Shown here: positions 9,451-17,668 of the stretch, piece after piece | Layout of the letters: each line of letters starts with the position of its first letter | How positions within the stretch are numbered: position 1 is the stretch's first letter | Translations under genes and position numbers: made by a program | The notes under the pieces: model-generated | Told to the model about the DNA's origin: nothing | Seen by the model: the letters and a program-made list of their open reading frames with translations, nothing else | Database searches by the model: none | Origin: Bacteroidota bacterium | GTDB taxonomy: Bacteria; Bacteroidota; Ignavibacteria; Kryptoniales; JAKASW01 | Length of the DNA: 64,000 bases | NCBI GenBank assembly: GCA_023381615.1 | Contig: JAMCQL010000065.1 | Location: 56,531 to 120,530 of the forward strand | Reading direction: 5' to 3'

Positions 9451-10376
9451 AAACTTTCTCTTTATTGCTGATGCTCTGCTCTGTCTCTTTTGCTCAGAGT
9501 TATCCCGGCAGCTTTGCACGGATCGGACTGAATGCAAAAGGAATGTCACTCGGAAATTCGTTGTCGGCGGTGACAACAGGCAATGTCTACAGTTTTTATA
9601 ATCCTGCACTTGCGTCGTTCCAGGACGGCGGGAGTGTTTCCGCATCTGTCGCCCTTTTATCATTGGACAGGCAGTTGAACGTTTTGACATACACCCAAGG
9701 CGTTAAACCAACTGCCGGTATATCTTTGGGAATAATAAACGCCACAGTCTCCAACATCGACGGCAGAGACAACGACGGCGTGCACACGACAAATCTCTCG
9801 ACAAGCGAAAACTTGTTCTACTTCAGTTTCTCAAACAGGTTCATGGAAAAGCTATCTCTTGGCGTGAGTCTAAAAATGTACTACTACAAACTTTATTCAA
9901 GCCTGACTTCCACTTCCATCGGTTTTGATTTTGGCGGGGTCTATCAACTCTCAAATTCTTTTTCTATTGGTGTTGCAGCAACTGACATTGGTGAAAGCTA
10001 CCATTGGGATTCTTCAAAGCTATATGGAACCGACGGGTCGAATTTCTCAACTCCATTCCCGCATGTTTTCCGAATTGGCGCCGCTTATAATTTGCCGCAG
10101 TACGATCTGTCTGTTTCAGCTCAGTACGATATTGCACCGGCGCCTCTCAGCGCGCTCAGGGCTGGCATCGAGTTCACTCCGCTCGACGTCCTTGCGCTCC
10201 GGGCAGGACTCTCCGCCGGAAATGAGCAATATGTCGGGACCAAAGTTACTCCATCGTTCGGTTTCGGAGCAAAACTTGCCTTCCTCGACTTCACGCCCGA
10301 AATCAACTATGCTTATGTCTTCGAACCGTTCACCCCTTACGGCATACAAACTTTGACATTAATTTTTGGGTTTTGA
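9447..10376 (+). CDS. PorV/PorQ-family (UPF0164-like) outer-membrane beta-barrel protein
   Basis: The 309-residue protein has a signal peptide (cleavage likely after SFAQS) and the PorV/PorQ N-terminal signature with ARIGLNAKGMSLGNSLSAVT and a YNPALAS motif. The rest is alternating amphipathic strands, ending in a terminal aromatic residue (LTLIFGF) as expected for a beta-barrel. PorV-type proteins shuttle T9SS cargo from the translocon to the attachment complex in Bacteroidota. It sits directly downstream of a T9SS-type cargo gene, supporting that role, and is followed by a second paralogue. Which cargo each paralogue serves cannot be told. Confidence 0.8.
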   Translation: MKTFSLLLMLCSVSFAQSYPGSFARIGLNAKGMSLGNSLSAVTTGNVYSFYNPALASFQDGGSVSASVALLSLDRQLNVLTYTQGVKPTAGISLGIINATVSNIDGRDNDGVHTTNLSTSENLFYFSFSNRFMEKLSLGVSLKMYYYKLYSSLTSTSIGFDFGGVYQLSNSFSIGVAATDIGESYHWDSSKLYGTDGSNFSTPFPHVFRIGAAYNLPQYDLSVSAQYDIAPAPLSALRAGIEFTPLDVLALRAGLSAGNEQYVGTKVTPSFGFGAKLAFLDFTPEINYAYVFEPFTPYGIQTLTLIFGF

Positions 10377-11287
10377 CTTCCATGAAATATCTAAATTCGA
10401 TTTTCGCTTTTCTGATACTTGCGTCTTCGACGGCTTTCTCCCAAGCTGGCAGTGCAGGTTTTCAGATTCTGAGACTTGGTTATTCCGCACGCGATCTTTC
10501 GCTCGCTAACTCCGCCGATGCAATCACAAAAGAGCCAATAGCGGTGTTCATTAATCCAGCTGGACTTGCTTCGGATGAAAGCGAGAATGGCATCGGCTTA
10601 GACTTCATGCTGACACACAGAACTTACATTGCAGGAACGACCATCGATTTATTTGGAACGCGTTTCGAGAGCGGGGGCATTTCTTTCGGCACAAGTCTGC
10701 TTCTTTCAAGTGTTCCGGATATTGAAGTCAGGACTGTCCCCGGCGACCCACAAGCGACATTTTCCGCCAAAGATTTCGTGTTTGCCGCTGGAGTCGCGCG
10801 CAAATTCGACAAAATGGACATCGGCGTTTCAGCAACGTATCTGTATGAGAAACTTTTCGTCTACGAATCGCAGGGATTTGCTTTCAATGGCGGAGTAAAG
10901 TATTCACCTGCGCAGAATATTGAGTTGGGACTTTCCGCAGGAAATTTCGGATCAACGACGGCAATGCTCTCGCAGACTATCGCTCTTCCAATCTTCCTGC
11001 GCGTCGGAGGAAGCTACACTAAGACTTTAGACGATAACTTCTCTGTAACCGGTTTCCTCGGCGCTGCAACGTACAAGTCCGGCGGCATCACACCGAGCGT
11101 TGGAGCGGAATTCAACTATCAGAATATACTCAAACTCAGAGCGGGCTACGCTTCGGGCAGCGACATAACAGGATTTTCTTTTGGAGCCGGCGTGAACTAC
11201 AATTTCTTAAGATTCGATTACTCTTACGTCCCGATGAAACTCGATTTCGGCAATAGCCAAACGTTTACATTGTCATTCATTCTCTAA
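10373..11287 (+). CDS. PorV/PorQ-family outer-membrane protein, second paralogue
   Basis: The 304-residue protein is a paralogue of the gene before it, with the same architecture: signal peptide, GFQILRLGYSARDLSLANSA signature, INPAGLAS motif and a barrel ending LSFIL. The tracked TTG start overlaps the previous stop by 4 bp, matching the overlap style of this operon; an ATG at 10382 would remove three residues and give an equally good signal peptide. Two adjacent PorV-like proteins may handle different cargos or form a pair in the outer membrane, which is inference. Confidence 0.8.
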   Translation: MTSMKYLNSIFAFLILASSTAFSQAGSAGFQILRLGYSARDLSLANSADAITKEPIAVFINPAGLASDESENGIGLDFMLTHRTYIAGTTIDLFGTRFESGGISFGTSLLLSSVPDIEVRTVPGDPQATFSAKDFVFAAGVARKFDKMDIGVSATYLYEKLFVYESQGFAFNGGVKYSPAQNIELGLSAGNFGSTTAMLSQTIALPIFLRVGGSYTKTLDDNFSVTGFLGAATYKSGGITPSVGAEFNYQNILKLRAGYASGSDITGFSFGAGVNYNFLRFDYSYVPMKLDFGNSQTFTLSFIL

Positions 11288-11288
11288 G

Positions 11289-12413
11289 ATGTCCAAAGGA
11301 TCCTTCGGACTTGATGTTCTCATCGTCGTCAGCTCAGATCCTCGATACGACACGCGGAGCACAAAGTATCTAAGCGCTCTCCTCGAAGCCGGATTTAAAG
11401 CAAAGGTTGTAGGAATCTCCTCGGACGGAACGGCAGAGAAAAAAGAAGAGTTGGTCAGAGCGCCCGTCAGCGCGAAGGGCGGAAAGAGCTTCTTTCTCGA
11501 GTTCTACCAGAAAGTAATACCGGAAATGTATAGATCGCCTGCAAAGATCGTAATTGCAGGTGATTTGTTTTCCCTGCCCCCTGCAATCATAAACAAACAC
11601 CGATACTCTAAAGGCGCAAAACCCGTTAAGCTGATCTACGACTCGAAAGAACTTTACGAAGAGCTTCCCAGTCTTAAAGCAAAGCGCACCAGCTTCCTCT
11701 TTTGGAATCTCGTAGAGAAAAGCTCCATAAGATATGTCGATGCAGTACTAACGGTAAATCAATCTATCGCCGATATTCTTGAAGCGAGATGGCATTTGCC
11801 GACAAGCGTGGTAATGAACGTGCCTGATCTGAGCAATCCGCCAATACCGAAGGATAAGTCTTTTGATAAAATCTTTCTGGCATTCTCAGGAGGGTTGCAG
11901 CGTGGGCGTGGTCTGCACAATCTGATAAATTTATTGACAGTTTTGCCGGAGAAATATGAACTGCGTTTCGTGGGCGATGGTGTTTTGCGCAAAGAATTGG
12001 AACGGCAGGCTCTCTCGCTGGAACTCGAGAAGAGAGTTCATTTCGTCGGAAGAGTGAATAACTCCGAAGTAGTGAACGAACTTTCCAAATCGCACATCGG
12101 CATTTACTTAATGGAAAACACAGGACTCTGCCACTATCTCGCTCTGCCGAACAAGTTTTTTCAATTCATTTCGGCAAGACTTCCTGTTATCGTGTCGAAC
12201 TTTCCGGAGATGGAAAAGATTGTGAATCAATTCCAGATAGGGTTCGTTGTTGATCCATCAAATATCGAGGAAATTGCCAAAGCTGTGCTTGAGTTGACAA
12301 AAGATGAAGGAACCTATCACAAACTTGCTGTAAACTGCGAGAAAGCGGCAAAAGTATTGAATTGGCAGGTCGAGAAAGAGAAATTTCTAAAAGCGGTACG
12401 TAACTTAGTTTAG
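11289..12413 (+). CDS. Family 4 (GT-B) glycosyltransferase
   Basis: The 374-residue cytosolic protein has two Rossmann-like halves. The C-terminal half shows the GT4 donor site: FSGGLQRGRGLHNLI, LRFVGDG, VHFVGRV and a C-terminal PVIVSNFPEMEKIV segment. It probably transfers a sugar from an NDP-sugar to a surface glycan. It is the last gene of the operon, starting 1 bp after the porV-like stop and overlapping the convergent regulator gene by 9 bp. Its first codons coincide with a 20-bp palindrome (11291-11310), so the first residues SKGSFG may be palindrome-derived rather than ancestral. Confidence 0.85.
   Translation: MSKGSFGLDVLIVVSSDPRYDTRSTKYLSALLEAGFKAKVVGISSDGTAEKKEELVRAPVSAKGGKSFFLEFYQKVIPEMYRSPAKIVIAGDLFSLPPAIINKHRYSKGAKPVKLIYDSKELYEELPSLKAKRTSFLFWNLVEKSSIRYVDAVLTVNQSIADILEARWHLPTSVVMNVPDLSNPPIPKDKSFDKIFLAFSGGLQRGRGLHNLINLLTVLPEKYELRFVGDGVLRKELERQALSLELEKRVHFVGRVNNSEVVNELSKSHIGIYLMENTGLCHYLALPNKFFQFISARLPVIVSNFPEMEKIVNQFQIGFVVDPSNIEEIAKAVLELTKDEGTYHKLAVNCEKAAKVLNWQVEKEKFLKAVRNLV
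11291..11310. repeat. 20-bp palindromic element, copy A
   Basis: GTCCAAAGGATCCTTCGGAC is an imperfect palindrome with a single mismatched pair. It lies one base into the GT4 reading frame. A second copy differing at one base is found at 27581-27600, ahead of the alpha/beta hydrolase, and related TCCGAAGGA cores occur near 34294 and 47397. Confidence 0.7.
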
Positions 12414-13769
12414 AAGGCCGAACTTCTTTCGCTTTTCCCAAAGCGTTTTTCTTGTTACTCCTAATTGCTTTGCCGTTGCCTCAAGGTTGAAGTTGTTCCA
12501 CTCCAAAACTTTTTTCAGATATTCCCCTTCTACCTGATCTAACGACAATCCCTTCGGCAGATGCAGTCCGTTGTCATAATTCTGAACTTGCGACGCAATA
12601 TTCGAAAGCGTGATTTCATCTCCGTCGATATGTTCCTTCTCCGCAAATATCATCGCACGCTCAACAACATTGCGCAACTCGCGGACATTGCCGGGCCAAT
12701 CATGCGACAGCAGTTTCCGCTCCGCGGAGCTGGTGAAACCCTTCACATGCTTTTTGAATTTTGAATTGAAGTCCTCAATGAATTTCCGTCCAATCAAAAT
12801 TACATCTTTGTCGCGATCGCGCAACGGCGGCACGGTCAATGAGACCACGTTGATGCGGTAGAACAGATCGCTGCGGAATTTTCCCGTACTCACTTCATTT
12901 TCCAGATCAGAATTTGTTGCAGAGACGACTCTCAAGTCGACAGGGATTTCCTCAAGTCCGCCGACTCTTCTGATCCTTCTGTTCTCGATGAACGACAAAA
13001 ACTTTGCCTGCAAACCGAGGTCCATGCTTGTTATTTCGTCGAGGAGCACAGTTCCGCTGCTTGCTACTTCGAGCAAGCCCTTTTTTGAAGTCTTCGCGTC
13101 CGTAAATGCACCCTTTTCATATCCGAATAGCTCGGCTTCGAGCAAGTTCGACGGAAGCGATGCGCAGTTAATTTCCATGTAACGCTTGTCCGAAATTGGA
13201 CTCGTGTAGTGAATAACACGCGCGACAAGATTCTTGCCGACTCCGCTCTCACCGCGCAAAAGAATAACAGCCTCAGTTACATAAGAGACACGCTTGATGA
13301 ACTCACGCATAGCCACTATCGGTTCGCTCTCGCCGATGAGATTGTCGAATGAATAGCGTGACTTGAAACCGGACTTTATTTCATCAACCTCGGTACGCAA
13401 GCGGCCCACTTCCACAGCGCGCGCGATCGCCAGCTTGAGCTCGTCAAAGTTGATCGGCTTTGTCAGGTACTCGAAGGCGCCGGCTTTCATTGCTCGAACT
13501 GCGGTATCCACAGCGGCCTTTGCGGTAACCAAAATTATCGGCATGAACCGCGACAACCCCCGGAGCTTGTCGATCATTTCAATGCCGTCCATTCCCGGCA
13601 TCATTACGTCGCTGATAACGACATCGGGATATTCGTTCTTGATCGCCTCGATGAGACTTGCGGGATGGTTGAAGAACTTCATGCTGAATTGCTCGTTCCG
13701 CAAACCATACTTGACTAGTTTGATGATGTTTTCATCGTCGTCGAGAAAATAGATAACTGCTACCGCCAT
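12405..13769 (-). CDS. Sigma-54-dependent response regulator (NtrC family)
   Basis: The 454-residue protein has a receiver domain with acidic pocket DDDEN near residue 10 and phosphoacceptor D54 in VISDVMMPGMDG. An AAA+ domain follows (Walker A GESGVGKN, GAFTDA loop, LLDEI Walker B), then a C-terminal Fis-type helix-turn-helix (EATAKQLGVTRKTLWEKRKK). It should activate sigma-54 promoters when phosphorylated. The sigma-54-contacting loop reads GAFTDA rather than GAFTGA. No histidine kinase gene is adjacent, so it is an orphan regulator. It converges with the GT4 gene with 9 bp overlap, and hisC lies 108 bp upstream in the same direction. Confidence 0.9.
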   Translation of the reverse strand: MAVAVIYFLDDDENIIKLVKYGLRNEQFSMKFFNHPASLIEAIKNEYPDVVISDVMMPGMDGIEMIDKLRGLSRFMPIILVTAKAAVDTAVRAMKAGAFEYLTKPINFDELKLAIARAVEVGRLRTEVDEIKSGFKSRYSFDNLIGESEPIVAMREFIKRVSYVTEAVILLRGESGVGKNLVARVIHYTSPISDKRYMEINCASLPSNLLEAELFGYEKGAFTDAKTSKKGLLEVASSGTVLLDEITSMDLGLQAKFLSFIENRRIRRVGGLEEIPVDLRVVSATNSDLENEVSTGKFRSDLFYRINVVSLTVPPLRDRDKDVILIGRKFIEDFNSKFKKHVKGFTSSAERKLLSHDWPGNVRELRNVVERAMIFAEKEHIDGDEITLSNIASQVQNYDNGLHLPKGLSLDQVEGEYLKKVLEWNNFNLEATAKQLGVTRKTLWEKRKKFGLLN

Positions 13770-13877
13770 GATGTCTAAATATAGTTTATGGCGCTTAGAT
13801 GCACAACAAAATTTATGACAGACTCAGAACTCAACCGTTAAAGTTAAATCAAGCCTGCGTACAACGCATCCTCAGAC

Positions 13878-14954
13878 TCAACTCCTTCTCAGACACTCCC
13901 GCACTGAATCAACAAAATAATCGCTCTCCTCTTTGGAACCCGCGTTTACCCGCAGGTAATTTCCCAGCATAGGATAAGATGACACGTCTCGCACTAGCAC
14001 ACTTTGTCTTTCCAGCAACTCCTCAAACATTTTGCTTGCCGGCAAAGGAGTCGAGAACAAGAAAAAGTTGGAATCCGAATCAATAATCTTTACGCCATCC
14101 AATTTAGACAACTTATCCATCATCATGGATCTTTGCTGTTTCAGAAACTTTATCCGTTCTTCGAACAGATCGCGGTGCTCGAGAAGTTTCAACGCAGTGA
14201 ATTCCGAAAGAGGGTTGACCGTGAACGGAATTTTAACTTTCAATATTTCAAAAGTCGTTTCTGGATGCGCGACAAGATAGCCGATTCTCAGTCCGGCAAG
14301 ACTGAAAGCTTTAGAAAAAGTCTTCAGGATCACAAGATTCTTGTGAGTTTCCACCAAGTCAATTGCGCTCGGCTTTTCAGAAAATTCGATGTACGCCTCG
14401 TCGAGAAGCACAATCGCGCCTGTGGATTTCAACAATTCGACGATGAACTCCCTCGAAACCGATTTCCCTGTCGGATTATTTGGAGATCCAATTATGATAA
14501 GCCCTCGTTCCATGGTACGGGCTATCTCCAGTATTTTGCTGACGTCAAAATTCAGATCAGCATCAGCATAAACCTTTATTACATTGCCGCCGAGTATTCT
14601 CGAAATCTTTTCAAACAAGTAGAACGTCGGCTGCGGTATCAGAACATCTGTTCCATCTTGCACAATTGAGATCGCCGCAGTGTAGATAAGTTCGTTCGAA
14701 CCGTTAGCACCTATGAACGACTCCTGAGGTAAATCAAATATTTCGGAGAGGCGCTTCGGCAGCGCGGTCGAGAACACTTCCGGATATCTGTTCCAGCTTA
14801 TCCGAGAAAATTCTTCAATAATTTCTTTCTTGAGTTCGGCTGGAATATCAAACGGACTTTCGTTTTGATTCAATTTTATTTTGGCTGGGTGACCTGAAAC
14901 CGCATAAGGCGAGAGGTCGAGCACACTCTTTCTAAAATTACTTTTTACGTCCAC
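13878..14954 (-). CDS. hisC: Histidinol-phosphate aminotransferase
   Basis: The 358-residue PLP enzyme of fold type I converts imidazole-acetol phosphate and glutamate to histidinol phosphate in histidine biosynthesis. Visible features are the N-terminal substrate segment KLNQNESPFD, the SPNNPTG motif, and the PLP-lysine motif KTFSKAFSLAGLRIGY. The ATG overlaps the hisD stop region by 17 bp, and the hisD neighbour strongly supports HisC over other class I/II aminotransferases. No other his genes are in the window, so histidine genes are split in this genome. Confidence 0.92.
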   Translation of the reverse strand: MDVKSNFRKSVLDLSPYAVSGHPAKIKLNQNESPFDIPAELKKEIIEEFSRISWNRYPEVFSTALPKRLSEIFDLPQESFIGANGSNELIYTAAISIVQDGTDVLIPQPTFYLFEKISRILGGNVIKVYADADLNFDVSKILEIARTMERGLIIIGSPNNPTGKSVSREFIVELLKSTGAIVLLDEAYIEFSEKPSAIDLVETHKNLVILKTFSKAFSLAGLRIGYLVAHPETTFEILKVKIPFTVNPLSEFTALKLLEHRDLFEERIKFLKQQRSMMMDKLSKLDGVKIIDSDSNFFLFSTPLPASKMFEELLERQSVLVRDVSSYPMLGNYLRVNAGSKEESDYFVDSVRECLRRS

Positions 14955-16254
14955 CTTTATCTCTTACTCTAATGGAAAGTGCGTGAGCAATTAAGCCTTC
15001 GTTCTCGGCAAAGATTTGAATTTTCTTTGAATCTCTTTCGAATGCTTTTTGTGAATACTGAATCAAGCTCGAGCGTTTTACGAAATCGTCAACGTTGAGC
15101 ACCGAAGAAAATCTCGCGGTCCCGCCTGTTGGAAGGACGTGGCTTGGTCCGGCGAAATAATCGCCAACCGGTTCCGGAGAATACCTTCCCATGAAAACTG
15201 CGCCTGCATTTCTGATTTGGCTTAGAACTTCCCAATCGTTTACGGCAACAATTTCAAGATGCTCGGGAGCTATCTCGTTCACCAGCGCAATTGCGTCAGG
15301 CATTTTGTCAACTACAAAAGCCGCGCCGTTGCGACGCATAGACTCAACAGCAATTTCTCGCCGGGACAAATCTTCAAGAAGCTTTTCAATTTTCTTTTGA
15401 ACTTTCTGTGCCAAATTCTTCTCGGTTGTAACCAACACAGCGGCGGCGTTTGGGTCATGCTCTGCTTGTGCAAGAAGATCGGCGGCAACCTCAGACGGCT
15501 CGGCAGTTGAATCCGCCAATACCACGACCTCGCTTGGTCCGGCTATCATGTCGATATCCACATCTCCGTAGACAATTTTTTTCGCTGCCGCGACGTAAAC
15601 ATTCCCCGGGCCGACAATTTTATCGACCTTCTGAACGGATTCGGTGCCATAAGCGGCGGCGGCTATTGCCTGCGCTCCACCGACCGAATACACGTTCTCG
15701 ATTCTAAGAACGCTGCACGTTGCAAGGACAATTTGGTTGACCGTGCCATCTTTATTGGGCGGCGTAAGAACATAAATTTCTTTCACGCCAGCAACCAAGG
15801 CGGGAACAGCATTCATGATTACCGTCGATGGATAAGCGGCTGTTCCACCCGGCACGTAGAGCGCCACTTTTTCCAGCGGAATAATTCGCTGACCGAGCAC
15901 CGTCCCGTCGTCTTGCTGAACAATCCATGAATTTTGTCTCTGCTTCTCGTGAAATTTTCTGACATTGTCTGCGGCTTCCGAGATTATGCTCAAGATCCTT
16001 TCGCTGACGTTGGTTCTCGCCCGCTCGATTTCTCCTTTCGGAATTTTAACTCGCGTCAATGATACACCATCGAACTCTTTCGTAAATCGAATCAATGCGG
16101 CGTCGCCTTCCGAGCGAACTGCATTAACGATCTCTGTCACTTTTGAAATGAGTTGACCATCCAGAGCTAAATTCCTGCTTTTTATTTTTCGCAGGCGTTC
16201 CTCTGCTTCTTTACTGCCCAAGCTGAGAATCGGAAATAGATTCAATTTTTTCAT
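14938..16254 (-). CDS. hisD: Histidinol dehydrogenase
   Basis: The 438-residue protein carries out the last two oxidations of histidine synthesis, from L-histidinol to L-histidine with NAD. Recognisable blocks are PLEKVALYVPGGTAAYPST, VGGAQAIAAAAYGTESV, VGPGNVYVAAAKK, IAGPSEVVVLAD and the zinc-site region APEHLEI..GPSHVLPTGGTARF. Length is normal. It heads the hisD-hisC pair, and a palindrome-rich 300-bp gap lies upstream. No attenuator-like His-codon leader was seen upstream. Confidence 0.95.
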   Translation of the reverse strand: MKKLNLFPILSLGSKEAEERLRKIKSRNLALDGQLISKVTEIVNAVRSEGDAALIRFTKEFDGVSLTRVKIPKGEIERARTNVSERILSIISEAADNVRKFHEKQRQNSWIVQQDDGTVLGQRIIPLEKVALYVPGGTAAYPSTVIMNAVPALVAGVKEIYVLTPPNKDGTVNQIVLATCSVLRIENVYSVGGAQAIAAAAYGTESVQKVDKIVGPGNVYVAAAKKIVYGDVDIDMIAGPSEVVVLADSTAEPSEVAADLLAQAEHDPNAAAVLVTTEKNLAQKVQKKIEKLLEDLSRREIAVESMRRNGAAFVVDKMPDAIALVNEIAPEHLEIVAVNDWEVLSQIRNAGAVFMGRYSPEPVGDYFAGPSHVLPTGGTARFSSVLNVDDFVKRSSLIQYSQKAFERDSKKIQIFAENEGLIAHALSIRVRDKGGRKK

Positions 16255-16371
16255 CTGATATAAATTTAGGCGAGGCTACCGTTCTTTCCAATTTTGTGAT
16301 TCAAATTACGAAGTGAATATCGGTGGAGTTCTGACTAAATCCGAAGTCTTACATTTCTGCACGAGTGAACT

Positions 16372-16389
16372 ACCACCGCCAGAGGTGGT
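16372..16389. repeat. Hairpin ACCACC/GGTGGT
   Basis: ACCACC and GGTGGT are separated by a 6-nt loop, with outer CTA/TAG complementarity (CTAC at the left, GTAG at the right). It is the first of three hairpins in this gap. Confidence 0.55.
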
Positions 16390-16440
16390 GGCTTCGTAGA
16401 AAACGATAAGCTGGATTTCCTTCATGTAGTCCTGCATCCT

Positions 16441-16496
16441 AACTCACCCCCCATCCCCTCTCTTTCGCAAAGAGAGGGGGAGTGAAGGGGTGAGTT
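16441..16496. repeat. Large nested palindrome (AACTCACCCC ... GGGGTGAGTT)
   Basis: An outer 10-bp inverted repeat, AACTCACCCC/GGGGTGAGTT, encloses an 11-bp perfect stem, CCCCTCTCTTT/AAAGAGAGGGG, with loop CGC. The two-storey structure is typical of a dispersed non-coding repeat rather than a terminator, since no T-run follows on either strand. Confidence 0.8.
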
Positions 16497-16521
16497 CGAC
16501 CGGCAAAGCCATTCGTCCATA

Positions 16522-16542
16522 CCCACTGCCATAGGCAGTGGG
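16522..16542. repeat. 9-bp perfect hairpin near PorV-like gene 3' end
   Basis: CCCACTGCC and GGCAGTGGG flank the loop ATA, followed on the plus strand by only four T residues. It lies 13 bp beyond the stop of the minus-strand PorV-like gene, on which side it has no T-run, so a terminator role is doubtful. Confidence 0.65.
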
Positions 16543-16555
16543 TTTTCACGTCGGA

Positions 16556-17668
16556 CTAAAACTGCATCTCACAGACGACTCCGAACAAATCATGATAAAT
16601 GCCCGAGTTCCACTCCGGATTTTTTGCGTACGAAAGTTCAAGCGACATTATCGGCAAGTTGGGCAAAACAAGTTTAGTCGGGAATCGTAACGAGAATCCG
16701 TAAGAAAAACCCGTCCCCATCTGTGAGACCTGAAGATTATTGGACTGGTCAACGACTGTAACCTTTGGAGTTTTCAGGGTGTAACCAACACGCACTGCAA
16801 GCACACCCAGCGCAGTTGTCTCCAGGCCAAGTCTGTATTGATCTTTTTGTGCGATAAAACTATCAAGTGGATTTGAGTTACTTAACAAATGAGAGTAATC
16901 AGCAACAGCAGTCAATTTAAATAATTCGAAATTGGCAATCTGGTAATTAGAAGCAAAAGTGTATGCGACCCCAACACTAAAGAGCTGAGGAATTTTTACG
17001 TCCGGATTTGAAGAAACTAATGGATATACACCACTCATCGTGGTACTTGAAAGCACATTGGAAAACGACGTCCCGGCGGAGAAGATGGCTCTAAAGAACA
17101 TGTTATCGGCAAGCACCGTCCTGTTCGCGACACCCACATCAAAAGTAAATTTGTTCATTCTTGACTGGGTTAGGTAATTAGCAAATGGAACCGGTGATAT
17201 GACCACCACTAACCTTTCGAAAGTCAAATACTTGCCAGTTATGCCAAATGAAAAACCAAACGGCAACTGCACCCCAAATCCGAGGGCTGAAATTGTCGTT
17301 CGCCATCCTCCTAATTGAAAATTATTGTAACTGACTCCAACTCCGAGCGGTCCGGCAGGAAATGCGGCTGACAAATCCCACGTCTGCAAAATTCCGTTTG
17401 CCAAGAACCGCGATGAAGAATCCGGGGAGAGGGGTTGGCTGATATTGCGGGAAAAATACTCAAAGTCAGATCCTACGTAGACGTTTTGCACAAAAGCAAG
17501 TCGAGCAGGATTCAACAAAACAGCGTGTGCATAATCTGGATCAGCAACATAAGCAGACATTCCCGCCGCTCTATTCGGCAGGATATATTCGCCGTCGAGA
17601 AACAGACTCTGCGATAATGCCGACTTTGCAGCGACGAAGATCAACAAGAATGCTATTTTATTTCTCAG
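16556..17668 (-). CDS. PorV/PorQ-like outer-membrane protein, probable CTG start
   Basis: This predicted beta-barrel has the PorV/UPF0164-style N-terminus (LPNRAAGMSAYVADPDYAHA, LNPARLAF). The ORF track starts at a TTG (17647), which leaves no basic n-region for the signal peptide. Extending to a CTG at 17666-17668 gives MRNKIAFLLIFVAAKSAL, a complete signal peptide. That CTG has GGAGG 6 nt upstream and overlaps the preceding stop as CTGA, mirroring the ATGA junctions elsewhere in the window. It should be coupled to the Omp85 fusion gene. It could assist transport or assembly of surface proteins. Confidence 0.75.
   Translation of the reverse strand: MRNKIAFLLIFVAAKSALSQSLFLDGEYILPNRAAGMSAYVADPDYAHAVLLNPARLAFVQNVYVGSDFEYFSRNISQPLSPDSSSRFLANGILQTWDLSAAFPAGPLGVGVSYNNFQLGGWRTTISALGFGVQLPFGFSFGITGKYLTFERLVVVISPVPFANYLTQSRMNKFTFDVGVANRTVLADNMFFRAIFSAGTSFSNVLSSTTMSGVYPLVSSNPDVKIPQLFSVGVAYTFASNYQIANFELFKLTAVADYSHLLSNSNPLDSFIAQKDQYRLGLETTALGVLAVRVGYTLKTPKVTVVDQSNNLQVSQMGTGFSYGFSLRFPTKLVLPNLPIMSLELSYAKNPEWNSGIYHDLFGVVCEMQF

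Larger units (their letters stand above)
16255..16555. other. Intergenic region with three separate hairpins
   Basis: This gap lies between the hisD start and the stop of the PorV-like gene. I find no gene. It holds three palindromes of different sequence at 16372-16389, 16441-16496 and 16522-16542, described as separate features. The hisD promoter should lie in the 16255-16360 part, but I cannot place it confidently. Confidence 0.8.

Noticed and set aside
13785-13805. Sigma-54-like TGGC...TGCA sequence near the NtrC-type gene
   Set aside because: The GG-GC spacing is one base short and it points away from the regulator gene.
16522-16546. Terminator for the PorV-like gene
   Set aside because: The T residues lie on the wrong side of the stem for minus-strand transcription; only four Ts follow on the plus strand.
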